From an uncultured Megasphaera sp. (GTDB lineage Bacteria; Bacillota; Negativicutes; Veillonellales; Megasphaeraceae), in assembly GCA_934193515.1 (NCBI GenBank), contig CAKPVJ010000003.1, positions 74,850 through 138,849 on the forward strand: 64,000 nucleotides of DNA, given 5' to 3'. Made by a program: the position numbers and the translations under genes. Shown one piece after another: positions 24,568 to 34,694 of the stretch. The notes beneath the pieces are model-generated. The model saw only the letters and a list, made by a program, of their open reading frames with translations. It searched no databases and was not told the origin of the DNA. Position 1 is the first letter of the stretch. The number at the start of each line of letters is the position of its first letter.

Positions 24568-26841
24568 ATGCTGGAATTTCCAATTAAACGAACGATTATT
24601 ATTGATGATACGAAAAAGAAAAAACGAGGCCGTAAGAAAAAAGCAGACGGCGAAAAAATGATCATCAATGGAACGGTAAATCTACCGGAAAAGAAACCGT
24701 TGAAGAAATTAGATCCGCTGCCAAAGAATGCCAAAAATCTGGTCATTGTGGAATCACCGGCCAAAGCGAAGACGATTGAACGCTTTTTGGGAAGCGAGTA
24801 TAAAGTCATGGCCAGCCGCGGCCATTTGCGGGATTTACCGCGCAACCAGTTTGGCGTGAATATAGAAGATGGCTTTACGCCGTCGTATACGAACATGTGG
24901 GACAAACGCAAACTCATTGAAGAGCTGCAAAATGAATATGTCCGCTCTAAAAAAGTATATCTGGCAACGGACCCGGACCGCGAAGGGGAAGCGATTTCCT
25001 GGCATTTGGCGCATTTGCTGGAAATGGATCCCAAAGATACGTGCCGTGTCATGTTTCATGAAATTACAGAAAAAGCCGTACATGCCGGTATGCAGGACCC
25101 GGAACCGATTGATTTGCAGAAAGTGGATGCCCAGCAGGCACGCCGTGTTCTCGACCGTATTGTTGGGTACAAACTGAGCCCGCTCCTTTGGAAAAAAGTC
25201 TGCAAGGGTCTCAGTGCCGGCCGTGTGCAGTCTGTAGCCGTGCGGCTGATTTGTGAACGGGAAGAAGAAATCAAGGCGTTTGTGCCGGAAGAATATTGGA
25301 CGGTCAGCGGAACGTATAAAACCGAAGACGGCCAAGTGCTGACGACAGAACTGGTCAAAATCCATGGAGAAAAAGCTGCCATTGGCGACGGCGACACAGC
25401 TGCCCGGATTGCTGCGGACCTGCAGTGGGAAGCCAACGGCCAGGACGGCCATGCGCCGGACCGGATTACCAAGGTCGAAAAACGCAAGCGTAAACGGCAG
25501 CCGCAGCCGCCTTTTACGACTTCGACGATGCAGCAGGAATGCGTCAGCAAATTGAATTTTGGCGCCAAAAAGACGATGATGCTGGCACAGCAGCTCTATG
25601 AAGGCCTGGATATCGGGGATCGTGGCCATGTCGGCTTGATTACCTATATGCGTACGGACTCGACGCGTATCAATGATGATATGATACAGGCTGCCAGAGA
25701 ATTTGTGACAGCCAACTATGGAGAAGAATATATTCCGCCGAAGCCCAGAGTGTATAAGACGAAACAATCCAGCCAGGATGCGCATGAAGCCATTCGTCCG
25801 ACTTCGCTGGAATTGATGCCGTCTGTCGTAGCGCCGTACTTGTCGCGCGACCAGCTGCGGCTGTATACGCTGGTATGGAATCGTTTCCTGGCCAGCCAGA
25901 TGGAAGCTGTCGAAACGGAACACATGGCGATTACGATTGCCTGTGACCCGTATGAACTGCGTGCAGCCGGATATAAAGTACTTTTCAAGGGCTTTACGGA
26001 GTTGTACGAAGATACGAAAAAGGACAAAACGCTCAGCGAACTGCCTCATATAGAAGAAGGGACGCTGGTGCATAATCAGACCGTAGAACCGATTCAGCAT
26101 TTTACACAACCGCCGGCCCGTTATACCGAAGCCAGCCTCATTAAGACGCTGGAAGAAAAGGGCATTGGCCGCCCGAGTACGTATGCGCCGATTATGGATA
26201 CGATTCAAAACCGCAATTACGTAGAAAAGAAAGATAAACAATTTGTGCCGACGGAATTGGGCGTTGTCATTGTGGATTTGCTGAAGAAATTCTTTGAACG
26301 CATTATCAATGTCGGCTTTACGGCACACATGGAAGAAGAACTGGATGCGATTGAACAGGGCAAAGATACGTATACTCATGTCCTCCAGGAATTTTATGAT
26401 GTCTTCAAGCCGGAAATGGACGTAGCAGAAGCACAAATGGAAAAAGTCACCGTAGCCGGCCAGGATTCCGGCCAGGTATGCGAACTTTGCGGGGCTCCCA
26501 TGGTGTATAAGTTTGGCCGTTTTGGCAAATTTTTGGCATGCTCCAACTTCCCGGAATGCCGCAACACCAAAGCGATTGTAGAAGATTTGGGAATTACCTG
26601 CCCCAAATGCGGCAAAGGAACGCTGATTAAAAGAAAATCCAAACGGGGCCGTGTATTTTACGGCTGCAGTGAATATCCGGCATGCGATTTTGTCTTGTGG
26701 AATCAGCCGGTAGATAAAAAATGCCCGGTATGCGGCAGCATTATGATTGTTAAACATTATAAAAAAGGACCGGATAAAATCTTCTGCAGCAACGCAGAAT
26801 GTGAAAACCATAAAAAGGGAGAAGTAGTGAATGAAGAATAG
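24568..26841 (+). CDS. topA: DNA topoisomerase I
   Basis: A type IA topoisomerase (757 residues) that relaxes negative supercoils. The Toprim domain starts at [19 protein letters not shown] (about residues 56-74) and continues with the acidic [15 protein letters not shown]. The active-site tyrosine is Tyr360 in [10 protein letters not shown]. The C-terminus carries three cysteine-rich zinc ribbons, the first starting CELCGAPM and the others CPKCGKGT and CPVCGSIM. Unusual is a basic head of about 55 residues before the Toprim domain, with clusters [10 protein letters not shown] and EKKPLKK. The ATG follows AGGATGGAGA. It overlaps trmFO by 11 bases. Confidence 0.96.
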   Translation: MLEFPIKRTIIIDDTKKKKRGRKKKADGEKMIINGTVNLPEKKPLKKLDPLPKNAKNLVIVESPAKAKTIERFLGSEYKVMASRGHLRDLPRNQFGVNIEDGFTPSYTNMWDKRKLIEELQNEYVRSKKVYLATDPDREGEAISWHLAHLLEMDPKDTCRVMFHEITEKAVHAGMQDPEPIDLQKVDAQQARRVLDRIVGYKLSPLLWKKVCKGLSAGRVQSVAVRLICEREEEIKAFVPEEYWTVSGTYKTEDGQVLTTELVKIHGEKAAIGDGDTAARIAADLQWEANGQDGHAPDRITKVEKRKRKRQPQPPFTTSTMQQECVSKLNFGAKKTMMLAQQLYEGLDIGDRGHVGLITYMRTDSTRINDDMIQAAREFVTANYGEEYIPPKPRVYKTKQSSQDAHEAIRPTSLELMPSVVAPYLSRDQLRLYTLVWNRFLASQMEAVETEHMAITIACDPYELRAAGYKVLFKGFTELYEDTKKDKTLSELPHIEEGTLVHNQTVEPIQHFTQPPARYTEASLIKTLEEKGIGRPSTYAPIMDTIQNRNYVEKKDKQFVPTELGVVIVDLLKKFFERIINVGFTAHMEEELDAIEQGKDTYTHVLQEFYDVFKPEMDVAEAQMEKVTVAGQDSGQVCELCGAPMVYKFGRFGKFLACSNFPECRNTKAIVEDLGITCPKCGKGTLIKRKSKRGRVFYGCSEYPACDFVLWNQPVDKKCPVCGSIMIVKHYKKGPDKIFCSNAECENHKKGEVVNEE

Positions 26842-28144
26842 TGTACTTGTCATCGGTGCCGGGCTGGCTGGCTCGGAAGCAGCTTATCAGCTTGTCAAGC
26901 GGGGAATTCCCGTAGAGCTTGCAGAAATGCGCCCTGTGAAGTCGTCACCGGCGCACCATACGGATTTGTTTGCCGAATTGGTATGCAGCAACTCGCTGCG
27001 GGCGGCGAATGTAGAAAACGCAGTAGGCCTTTTGAAAGAAGAAATGCGCCGTTTGGGCTCGCTGATTATGGAAGCGGCTGATACGCATCGGGTACCGGCC
27101 GGCGGCGCGCTGGCCGTAGACCGCGTCCCGTTCAGCCAGTACATTACGGACGCCCTGCGCCAGCATCCGTTGGTCACTATCCGGCATGAAGAAATCACGA
27201 CGCTGCCGGATGACCAAATCTGCATTATTGCGACAGGCCCGCTGACCAGCGATGCCTTGGCAGAAACGATCCAAACGATGACAGGCGCGGAGTATTTTCA
27301 TTTTCATGATGCGGCGGCCCCGATTGTCACTATCGAATCACTGGATATGACGAAAGTATATCGGGCTGCCCGCTATGGAAAAGGCGGTGCCGATTATCTC
27401 AACTGCCCCTTTACAAAAGACGAATACGAAGCCTTTTGGCAGGTGCTGACGACGGCAGAATGCGCGCAGCTGCATGAGTTTGAAAAAAACGACAACGTAT
27501 TTGAAGGCTGCATGCCGATTGAAATCATGGCGTCCCGCGGTATCGATACGATGCGCTTTGGCCCGATGAAGCCTGTAGGCTTAGAACTTCCCGGTACGGG
27601 AGAACTCCCGTATGCCGTCGTACAGCTTCGCCAGGACAACGGCAGCGCGACGCTCTATAATATCGTCGGGTTTCAGACGCATTTGAAATTCGGCGAACAA
27701 AAACGGGTCTTTTCGATGATTCCGGGGCTGGAACATGCCGAATTTGTACGGTATGGCGTGATGCACCGCAATTCATACATCAATTCCCCGATTTTACTGG
27801 AACCGACACTGCAGTACCGGCGCAACCGTAACGTATTTTTTGCCGGCCAGCTGACTGGTGTCGAAGGGTATTTGGAATCGGCGGCCATGGGGTTGCTGGC
27901 AGGCCTCAATGCGGCGCGCATGCTGCAGGGACAGGAATGCCTGACCTTTTCCAAGCGGACTGCCATGGGCGGCCTGAGCCAGTATATTTCCAGCGGCCCC
28001 AACGATAATTTCCAGCCCATGAATATCAACTTTGGCATTATGGAACCCTTGGGAATCAAAAAACGCATGAAAAAGAAAGAAAAAAATGCCTTATTGGCAA
28101 AACGTGCGTTGGAAGAAATTGACGAAATGAAGGAGAAGATATAG
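26831..28144 (+). CDS. trmFO: Folate-dependent tRNA (uracil-54-C5)-methyltransferase TrmFO
   Basis: TrmFO makes ribothymidine-54 in tRNA using methylene-tetrahydrofolate and FAD, in contrast to the SAM-dependent TrmA of enterobacteria. The 437-residue protein starts with the FAD-binding [14 protein letters not shown] and has the family signature [25 protein letters not shown] in the first 60 residues (read as [12 protein letters not shown] and [13 protein letters not shown]), plus a late [16 protein letters not shown]. Overlap with topA and a one-base gap to hslV show a single operon, the typical Firmicute order. Confidence 0.97.
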   Translation: MKNSVLVIGAGLAGSEAAYQLVKRGIPVELAEMRPVKSSPAHHTDLFAELVCSNSLRAANVENAVGLLKEEMRRLGSLIMEAADTHRVPAGGALAVDRVPFSQYITDALRQHPLVTIRHEEITTLPDDQICIIATGPLTSDALAETIQTMTGAEYFHFHDAAAPIVTIESLDMTKVYRAARYGKGGADYLNCPFTKDEYEAFWQVLTTAECAQLHEFEKNDNVFEGCMPIEIMASRGIDTMRFGPMKPVGLELPGTGELPYAVVQLRQDNGSATLYNIVGFQTHLKFGEQKRVFSMIPGLEHAEFVRYGVMHRNSYINSPILLEPTLQYRRNRNVFFAGQLTGVEGYLESAAMGLLAGLNAARMLQGQECLTFSKRTAMGGLSQYISSGPNDNFQPMNINFGIMEPLGIKKRMKKKEKNALLAKRALEEIDEMKEKI

Positions 28145-28145
28145 T

Positions 28146-28697
28146 ATGTCTGAATTAATGTCTACAGAATTTCATGCAACGACCATTGTTGCAGTACAAA
28201 AAGACGGCAAAACCGCCATTGCCGGTGACGGACAGGTCACGATGGGAAACGCGGTCATTATGAAAGCAACCGCGCAAAAAGTCCGCCGCCTGTATCACGG
28301 CAAAATCATCAGCGGTTTTGCCGGCTCTGTAGCAGACGCGTTTACCTTGTTTGACCATTTTGAAGAAAAACTCAACGAATATAACGGCAATCTCGTCCGC
28401 AGTGCTGTTGAATTGGCGAAAGATTGGCGTTCCGATAAAATCCTGCACAAACTCGAAGCTTTGCTGCTGGTAGCTGACAGTCAGCGTATTTTGCTGATTT
28501 CCGGCAACGGCGAAGTCATTGAACCGGACGACGGCATTTCTGCCATTGGTTCCGGCGGCAACTATGCGCTGGCTTCCGGCCGGGCTCTGCTGCAGAATAC
28601 GGATTTGTCCGCCCGTGAAATTGCTGAAAAATCGCTGCATATCGCGGCCGATATTTGTGTATATACTAACCACAATGTCATCGTAGAAGAAATCTAA
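28146..28697 (+). CDS. hslV: ATP-dependent protease subunit HslV (ClpQ)
   Basis: HslV is the proteasome-like peptidase ring that works with HslU. The 183-residue protein holds [33 protein letters not shown] and [14 protein letters not shown]. The catalytic threonine is expected at Thr12 (FHATTIVAV), so an 11-residue leader must be removed, or seven residues if the second ATG (28158) is used; Firmicute HslV proteins often carry such a short leader. An AAGGAG site lies about ten bases before the first ATG. Confidence 0.95.
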   Translation: MSELMSTEFHATTIVAVQKDGKTAIAGDGQVTMGNAVIMKATAQKVRRLYHGKIISGFAGSVADAFTLFDHFEEKLNEYNGNLVRSAVELAKDWRSDKILHKLEALLLVADSQRILLISGNGEVIEPDDGISAIGSGGNYALASGRALLQNTDLSAREIAEKSLHIAADICVYTNHNVIVEEI

Positions 28698-28717
28698 GAG
28701 GAAACTGAGGAGAAGAA

Positions 28718-30127
28718 ATGAACGAAGCAGAATTAACACCGAAACAGATTGTAGCTGAATTGAATAAATATATTGTAGGACAAACAGAAGCGAAAAAATC
28801 CGTGGCTATTGCCCTGCGCAACCGTTGGAGACGCAAGCATTTGAGTGAAGATATGCAGGATGAAATCATTCCTAAAAATATTTTGCTCATCGGCCCTACG
28901 GGCGTAGGCAAAACCGAAATTGCCCGCCGCCTGGCTAAGCTGGTCGGTGCGCCTTTTATCAAAGTAGAAGCGACAAAATACACGGAAGTCGGCTATGTCG
29001 GCCGTGACGTAGAACAGATTATCCGCGACTTGGTAGCCAATGCCATCCGCATGGTGCAGGAACAGGAAAGCCAGCGGTTTGAAACCAAAGCGGAAGAAGA
29101 AGCCAACAAACGAATTTTGCAAGTATTCTGGCCGAAAAAGACTATAAAAGAAAAAGTAGTCAATCCGATGGAAGCTTTTTTCTCCAGCGATGATGATGAC
29201 GATGAAGAAAAACAGCAGGAACAGCCGACACAGCTCGAAGAAGGCAAATCCGACCGCCGGCAGAAGATGTTTGAAGATATTTGCGCCCACAAAATGGATG
29301 AACGGGAAATCGAAGTAGAAGTCAAAGAACAGGAACGAGCTATTCAAGGTATCCTGACAGGCAACTCTACCGAAGAATTGACCAATAACTTCCAGGAAAT
29401 GCTGGGCAGCATTATGCCGAAAAAGAAAAAGAAAAAGAAGATGACTGTCGCTAAAGCACGGGAAATTTTTAAAGAAGAAGAATTGGAAAAATGTCTGGAT
29501 ATGGATGTCATCGTCGATAAAGCCATTGAAGCGACCGAACAGGCCGGCATTGTATTTATTGATGAATTTGACAAGATTGCCGAAAAAGGCCGCGGCGGCG
29601 GCCCGGATGTATCCCGTGAAGGCGTACAGCGGGATATTCTGCCGATTGTCGAAGGTGCGACGGTCAATACCAAATACGGCCCGGTCAAAACAGATCACAT
29701 TCTCTTTATCGCAGCTGGCGCGTTCCATGTATCCAAGCCCAGCGACCTGATTCCGGAACTGCAGGGCCGCTTCCCTATCCGCGTCGAACTGCAATCGCTG
29801 ACCGTAGAAGATTTCCGCAAGATTTTGACGGAACCGAATCAGTCTTTGGTCAAACAATATACCTCTTTGCTGGCAACGGACGGCGTAACGCTCCATTTTA
29901 CAGATGACGGCATCGACGCGATTGCTGAATACGCCCACCGCGTCAATTTGGAAACAGAAAATATTGGTGCCCGCCGTCTGCATACGATTCTGGAAAAGAT
30001 ATTGGAAGATGTAGCCTATGAAGCACCGGATATCGCAGATACGCAGATTGATGTCAACAAAGACTTTGTCTTCAGCAAGTTGGATGATGTTGTTCAGAAT
30101 GTGGATTTGAGCCACTACATTTTATAA
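28718..30127 (+). CDS. hslU: ATP-dependent protease ATPase subunit HslU (ClpY)
   Basis: HslU is the AAA+ unfoldase that feeds HslV. In 469 residues it shows Walker A GPTGVGKTE (about 65-73), the pore-loop motif GYVGRDVE, Walker B IVFIDEFDKIA and the conserved C-terminal tail LSHYIL, which docks into HslV. The intermediate domain is unusually charged: an acidic stretch SSDDDDDEEK near residue 153 and a seven-lysine run (MPKKKKKKKM) near 236. It follows hslV by 20 bases. codY, often the next gene in other Firmicutes, is not here. Confidence 0.96.
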   Translation: MNEAELTPKQIVAELNKYIVGQTEAKKSVAIALRNRWRRKHLSEDMQDEIIPKNILLIGPTGVGKTEIARRLAKLVGAPFIKVEATKYTEVGYVGRDVEQIIRDLVANAIRMVQEQESQRFETKAEEEANKRILQVFWPKKTIKEKVVNPMEAFFSSDDDDDEEKQQEQPTQLEEGKSDRRQKMFEDICAHKMDEREIEVEVKEQERAIQGILTGNSTEELTNNFQEMLGSIMPKKKKKKKMTVAKAREIFKEEELEKCLDMDVIVDKAIEATEQAGIVFIDEFDKIAEKGRGGGPDVSREGVQRDILPIVEGATVNTKYGPVKTDHILFIAAGAFHVSKPSDLIPELQGRFPIRVELQSLTVEDFRKILTEPNQSLVKQYTSLLATDGVTLHFTDDGIDAIAEYAHRVNLETENIGARRLHTILEKILEDVAYEAPDIADTQIDVNKDFVFSKLDDVVQNVDLSHYIL

Positions 30128-30136
30128 GGGAGATAT

Positions 30137-31360
30137 ATGAGACCGTATACGAAATTATATGTAACCCGCAAGGGGGAACTGGCTGCTAAAAGCGGCCATC
30201 CCTGGGTGTTTGGGGAAGAAGTAACCCGCGTCGAAGGAGAATACAAGACAGGCGATATTGTCGATGTCTACAGCGCCAAAGACCGGTACCTGGGTACAGG
30301 ATTTGCCAATGATATTTCTAAAATCCGCGTGCGGATTTTGTCGGATAATGCTAATGACCGCTTTGATGACGCCTTTTGGCAGCGTCGTGTCAAATACGCT
30401 TTGGACTACCGCCGTACTGTCATGGGTCCCAAAGATTTTGCCTGCTGCCGTCTTATTTTTGGCGATGCGGACCAAATGCCGGGATTGACTGTAGACCGCT
30501 ATAATGATGTCCTCGTGGCGCAGACGCTGTGCTACGGCATGGACCAGGTCAAACCAATTATTTTTAAGGCCTTGGTCGATGAGCTGGCTGCCATGGGAGT
30601 CACTGTCCGCGGTATTTATGAACGCAATGATGTCAAAGTCCGGGAACTGGACGGCATGGAACAGTACAAAGGCTGGTATCAAGCCGATTTTCTGCCGACA
30701 CCGGGAAGCGTCTTGACGACGATTGATGAAAACGGCATCTACTATGACGTCGATGTAGAAAACGGTCAAAAGACGGGATTCTTTTTGGATCAAAAATATA
30801 ATCGCCGGGCTGTTGGCAAGATTGCAGCAGGCCGGCACGTACTGGACTGCTTCACGCATACCGGCGCGTTTGCTCTGAATGCGGCCAAAGGCGGGGCTGC
30901 TTCGGTAGTTGCCGTCGATATTTCGCAGGAAGCTGTCGATATGACCAACGAAAATATTCAGAGAAATGGCTTGAGCCATATTGTGACGGCCAAGCAGGCC
31001 AACGTATTTGATTTATTGACAGAGCTGGCAGAAACGAAGCGCCATGACTACGATTTTATTATTTTGGACCCGCCGGCATTTACCAAATCAGGCCATACGG
31101 TACATAATGCGATGCGCGGCTACAAAGAAATCAATTTGAAAGCTATGAAGCTGCTGCCGCGCGGCGGTTATTTGGCAACGTGTTCGTGTTCGCATTTTAT
31201 GCGCGACGACTTGTTCCGCCGCATGCTGCGGGAAGCGGCCAAAGATGCAGGCGTGCATTTGCGGCAGATTGAAGGACGCCAGCAGTCGCCGGACCATCCG
31301 ATTTTATGGAATGTGCCGGAAACCGATTATTTGAAATTTTATCTGTTTCAAGTCGTTTAA
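30137..31360 (+). CDS. Class I rRNA methyltransferase (RlmI/RlmK-like)
   Basis: A 407-residue SAM-dependent methyltransferase of the RlmI type, expected to make 5-methylcytosine in 23S rRNA. The N-terminal PUA-like domain includes HPWVFGEEV. The middle has KTGFFLDQKYNR. The Rossmann domain shows VLDCFTHTGAFALNAA (SAM loop), DPPAFTKS (catalytic region, about 314-321) and CSCSHFM near the end. It lies nine bases after hslU with a GGGAG site and probably ends the topA operon. Confidence 0.9.
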   Translation: MRPYTKLYVTRKGELAAKSGHPWVFGEEVTRVEGEYKTGDIVDVYSAKDRYLGTGFANDISKIRVRILSDNANDRFDDAFWQRRVKYALDYRRTVMGPKDFACCRLIFGDADQMPGLTVDRYNDVLVAQTLCYGMDQVKPIIFKALVDELAAMGVTVRGIYERNDVKVRELDGMEQYKGWYQADFLPTPGSVLTTIDENGIYYDVDVENGQKTGFFLDQKYNRRAVGKIAAGRHVLDCFTHTGAFALNAAKGGAASVVAVDISQEAVDMTNENIQRNGLSHIVTAKQANVFDLLTELAETKRHDYDFIILDPPAFTKSGHTVHNAMRGYKEINLKAMKLLPRGGYLATCSCSHFMRDDLFRRMLREAAKDAGVHLRQIEGRQQSPDHPILWNVPETDYLKFYLFQVV

Positions 31361-31383
31361 GCATAGGGATTGCAGAAAAAATA

Positions 31384-31392
31384 TGCTATAAT
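31384..31392 (+). promoter_or_regulatory. thrC promoter (extended -10)
   Basis: TGC followed by TATAAT (31384-31392) lies 52 bases before thrC. No -35 box, T-box or amino-acid leader peptide is visible in the 83-base gap. Confidence 0.5.
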
Positions 31393-31443
31393 AGCACTAA
31401 TTAACAAGATGATTCTACAAGCCAAAAAGGGGGAGACGGTATC

Positions 31444-32943
31444 ATGAAGTTTAGAAGTACCCGTTCAAATGAATGTGTTTCACCATCCTATGCCCTGCTG
31501 CATGGGTTAGCCAAAGACGGCGGTTTATATGTGCCGGAAACATTTCCGGAAAACGTATTGCAGTATAAAGAGTTAGCCGGCAAGTCCTATCAGGAAATTG
31601 CAGCTGTCGTATTGTCATATTTCTTCACGAATTTTACAGATGAAGAACGAAAAAAAATGATTGCCGCAGCCTATAACAGCGAAACCTTTCGGGATGAACG
31701 AATTGTTCCCCTGCATTCCTTGGATGCCGACGTCAGCATTTCTGAATTATTTCACGGCCGCACCTTAGCGTTTAAAGACTTGGCGTTGTCGCTGTTTCCC
31801 TATCTGTTGACAGCTGCCAAAAAGCAGGAACAGGAAGACCGGGATATTCTCATTCTGACAGCGACGAGCGGCGATACGGGGAAAGCTGCCCTGGAAGGCT
31901 TTAAGGATGTAGACGGCACCAACATCATGGTATTTTATCCCAGTGAAGGGGTCAGCCCGATGCAGAAACAGCAGATGCAGAAGCAGGAAGGCGACAATGT
32001 CAAGGTATCGGCCATTTACGGCAATTTTGATGATGCGCAGAGTTTCCTCAAACGCGTATTTACCAATGAAGAAGTCAACGCCTATGCCAATGACAAGGGC
32101 GTACTGTTTTCTAGTGCCAACTCCATTAACATCGGCCGCCTTTTTCCGCAGATTGCGTACTATGTATCGACGTATGTATCACTGGTCGATAACGGCGCGA
32201 TTGCTGAAGACGAACCGTTTGACGTTGTCGTACCGACAGGCAATTTCGGCAATATCCTGGCCGGCTATTTTGCTAAGAAAATGGGCGTACCGATTGGCAA
32301 GCTGATTTGTGCATCCAATAAAAACAACGTCCTGGCTGATTTCTTTGCGACAGGCGTATATAATATGAACCGTGAATTTTATACGACAGACAGTCCGTCC
32401 ATGGATATTCTGCTGTCCAGCAACTTTGAACGGTTCCTGTTCTATGCAGCCGGTGAAGATGCCGAAAAAGTAGCAACATGGGAAACGGATTTGCTGGAAA
32501 CGGGCCGCATGTCCGTATCGCCGCAGGAATTGGCTGCGCTGACAGAAGAATTTGAAGGCGGCTGGATTGACGATGATGAAACAGAAGCTGTCATTAATCA
32601 TGTCTACAATGATTTCGGCTATTTGCTGGACCCGCATACGGCAGTTGCCTACGGCGTGTTCATGAACCGGCATAAACAGGGACTGGATGCAGGCCGTCAT
32701 ACGGTCATTATGGCAACGGCGCATCCGTATAAATTCCCGCCGGTCATTTGCAAAGCCCTGGCGCTGCAGACGTACGAAGATCCCTTTGATATGCTCATGG
32801 AAATCGGCAGTGTTACCGGCATGGCGCTTCCCAAACCGCTGGCAGCATTGAAAAACAAACCGGTACGGTTTAGCGATACCATTGAAAAAGAACAGATGAA
32901 ACAGGCCGTCTTATCGTTTGTAGATGCTATTAGTATGAAATAG
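31444..32943 (+). CDS. thrC: Threonine synthase
   Basis: ThrC converts O-phosphohomoserine to threonine with pyridoxal phosphate. The 499-residue length and start (FRSTRSNECVSPSYALLHGLAKDGGLYVP, a family head; only part is diagnostic) fit the long bacterial and fungal form. The PLP lysine is Lys111 in GRTLAFKDLAL, and the phosphate-binding segment is TATSGDTGKAALEGF. ATSGDTG and PTGNFGN are both present. A GGGGGAG site precedes the ATG. No other threonine pathway gene is adjacent. Confidence 0.96.
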   Translation: MKFRSTRSNECVSPSYALLHGLAKDGGLYVPETFPENVLQYKELAGKSYQEIAAVVLSYFFTNFTDEERKKMIAAAYNSETFRDERIVPLHSLDADVSISELFHGRTLAFKDLALSLFPYLLTAAKKQEQEDRDILILTATSGDTGKAALEGFKDVDGTNIMVFYPSEGVSPMQKQQMQKQEGDNVKVSAIYGNFDDAQSFLKRVFTNEEVNAYANDKGVLFSSANSINIGRLFPQIAYYVSTYVSLVDNGAIAEDEPFDVVVPTGNFGNILAGYFAKKMGVPIGKLICASNKNNVLADFFATGVYNMNREFYTTDSPSMDILLSSNFERFLFYAAGEDAEKVATWETDLLETGRMSVSPQELAALTEEFEGGWIDDDETEAVINHVYNDFGYLLDPHTAVAYGVFMNRHKQGLDAGRHTVIMATAHPYKFPPVICKALALQTYEDPFDMLMEIGSVTGMALPKPLAALKNKPVRFSDTIEKEQMKQAVLSFVDAISMK

Positions 32944-32976
32944 TATATAGTAGTATAATGAAAGCAGGCACATATC

Positions 32977-33873
32977 GTGAGTAAAGGTGTTATTTATATG
33001 ATTTTTTCGGCATTGGCGTTCAGTATACAGAATGTCATTGTCAAAGAATTATCGTATACGATGGGAACCGGAGAAATTGGATTTTTCCGTGGATTTCTCA
33101 GCGCGGTTTTGATATTGGGACTGATGAAGGCACAGCATATTCATTTTTCTCATTGTGACAAAGGTGCGCTGTGGTTTCGGGGAATCGCCGGCGGTATTGG
33201 CATGATTTGTATTTTTTATGCCCTGCGGGGAATGCCTTTGGCTGATGTGTCTATTTTATCGCAGCTGTCTGCATTTTTTGTCATGCTGTTTGCAGCTGTA
33301 TTTCTCAAAGAAGTCTTGCCGAAAGGGGCAGGGCTTCCTTTGCTTGTCATTGTGGCCGGCGCATGCTTGGTCGTACGGCCTTGGAACTTTGCGTCTTTTA
33401 ACGTCTATTCCCTGTTTGTGCTGGCACAGGCTGTCTGCGCGGCCGCGGCGTATACGACGATTAGCAAACTGACCGGCTCCGGCAAGCATCACCAGTATGA
33501 AATCGTGTTTTATTTCCTCTTTTGCGCAGCCGTTGCCAGTGCGGTGCTTATGGGATTTGATTTTAAAATCCCCAATTTACGGGAATGGGGATTCTATGTT
33601 TTATTGGGAATCGTTACGGTCATCGCGCAGATTTGGATGACGGAAGCGTATGCCAATGCCAATCCTGTCGTCGTCAGCTTTGTCGCGTATATCGGCGTAT
33701 TTTTTAACGCCTTGTGGGGATTTGTCATTTTCAACGAATTCTTGACGCTCATGACGATCGTCGGCGGGATTTGTATTGTCGGCGGCTCGATGTATTTGAC
33801 GAAGCTGAAACATGATGCAGCGGCTGTCAAACCGTCTGTAACGGTTCGCAGCATTAAAGGAGATACGAAATAA
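32977..33873 (+). CDS. DMT-superfamily permease (EamA domains)
   Basis: A 298-residue membrane protein with about ten hydrophobic segments arranged as two EamA repeats, the drug/metabolite transporter plan (RhaT/YdcZ-like exporters). The first repeat opens IFSALAFSIQNVIVKEL. GTG at 32977 is the likely start; an ATG at 32998 is an alternative. A TATAAT at 32954-32959 may be its -10 box. Since it follows thrC, an amino-acid exporter is a tempting idea but not supported by sequence. It ends in a TAATG overlap with the next gene. Confidence 0.82.
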   Translation: MSKGVIYMIFSALAFSIQNVIVKELSYTMGTGEIGFFRGFLSAVLILGLMKAQHIHFSHCDKGALWFRGIAGGIGMICIFYALRGMPLADVSILSQLSAFFVMLFAAVFLKEVLPKGAGLPLLVIVAGACLVVRPWNFASFNVYSLFVLAQAVCAAAAYTTISKLTGSGKHHQYEIVFYFLFCAAVASAVLMGFDFKIPNLREWGFYVLLGIVTVIAQIWMTEAYANANPVVVSFVAYIGVFFNALWGFVIFNEFLTLMTIVGGICIVGGSMYLTKLKHDAAAVKPSVTVRSIKGDTK

Positions 33874-34610
33874 TGAATGGAAAGACAATTTCGGAAACAC
33901 ATATAAAGATACTCTTTTTCGTTCTCCTAGTGGCCTTGTTGGGCGGCATACATATAGTACTTCCTGATTTTTATCAAACAGTTTGGGATTTATCCATCAG
34001 CGGCAACATGGACGGCACGATTGACTATTTGCGCTCTTTTGGCGTATGGGCCATGGTCGTCAGCATGATTATTGACATCGTCATCAATATTGTCGGTTTT
34101 TTGCCGTCCATTTTTATTTCTACGGCCAATGGCGTCTTGTTTGGTATTGGCACCGGGACGGTCGTATCCTGGCTGGCTGAAACGATTGGCGTTATTATTA
34201 GTTTCTTTTTTATGCGGACGCTGTTTCGCAGCAAAGCGAAACAGGTCATTGAAAAGAGCCGCATGCTCAGCAAGCTGGATGAATACAGTACGCTCAAGGC
34301 GATGATTATTGCGCGGGCCGTGCCGTATTCACCGAACGGGCTTGTGACGGCGTTGGGGGCACTAAGCCATATCAGCTATCGGGACTATGCGATTGGCTGT
34401 TTGATTGGCAAGCTGCCGTCGGTAGCTGTGGAGGTTATCGTCGGGCATGATGTCGTCATGATGGAAGAACATTCACTGCGGCTGACTATTCTGGTTGTTT
34501 TGGTATCTGTTGTCTACGGCGGCTTGTGGTATTGGAACCGGCGCCACAACGCGAAAAAAGTGCTGATGCAAATGGAAAAAGACATGAAGGATGAAAAAGG
34601 ACGGTCGTAA
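33873..34610 (+). CDS. VTT-domain (TVP38/DedA-like) membrane protein
   Basis: A 245-residue protein of the TVP38/TMEM64 family with five or six hydrophobic segments. The VTT core is visible at GFLPSIFISTANGVLFG (about residues 74-90) with the conserved RAVPYSPNGLVTALGAL later. Family members act as lipid flippases or scramblases or in membrane homeostasis; the exact role here is unknown. The ATG shares one base with the stop of the DMT permease gene, so the two are translationally coupled, and a terminator follows. Confidence 0.84.
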   Translation: MNGKTISETHIKILFFVLLVALLGGIHIVLPDFYQTVWDLSISGNMDGTIDYLRSFGVWAMVVSMIIDIVINIVGFLPSIFISTANGVLFGIGTGTVVSWLAETIGVIISFFFMRTLFRSKAKQVIEKSRMLSKLDEYSTLKAMIIARAVPYSPNGLVTALGALSHISYRDYAIGCLIGKLPSVAVEVIVGHDVVMMEEHSLRLTILVVLVSVVYGGLWYWNRRHNAKKVLMQMEKDMKDEKGRS

Positions 34611-34622
34611 TTAGGCATAGAT

Positions 34623-34666
34623 ACCTCTGAATATGGGACAGCTTCCCATGTTTGGAGGTGTTTTTT
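34623..34666 (+). terminator. Terminator after the permease-VTT pair
   Basis: Nested stems ACCTC/GAGGT and ATGGGA/TCCCAT are followed by G and six T bases. The T-run ends 28 bases before the MATE start codon, so the MATE gene may depend on read-through or a nearby promoter I could not define. Confidence 0.75.
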
Positions 34667-34694
34667 GGGGCTTTTTATACAAAAAGGAGAAGAT

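Noticed and set aside
24835..26853. 672-codon open frame on the minus strand across topA
   Set aside because: It is exactly antisense to topA, has no ribosome site or recognisable domain, and its amino-acid pattern is that of a complement frame.
28733..30115. 460-codon open frame on the minus strand across hslU
   Set aside because: Antisense to hslU with no family signal; hslU itself is fully conserved.
31361..31443. T-box or threonine leader peptide before thrC
   Set aside because: No specifier stem, no T-box sequence, no threonine codon run and no terminator in the 83-base gap.
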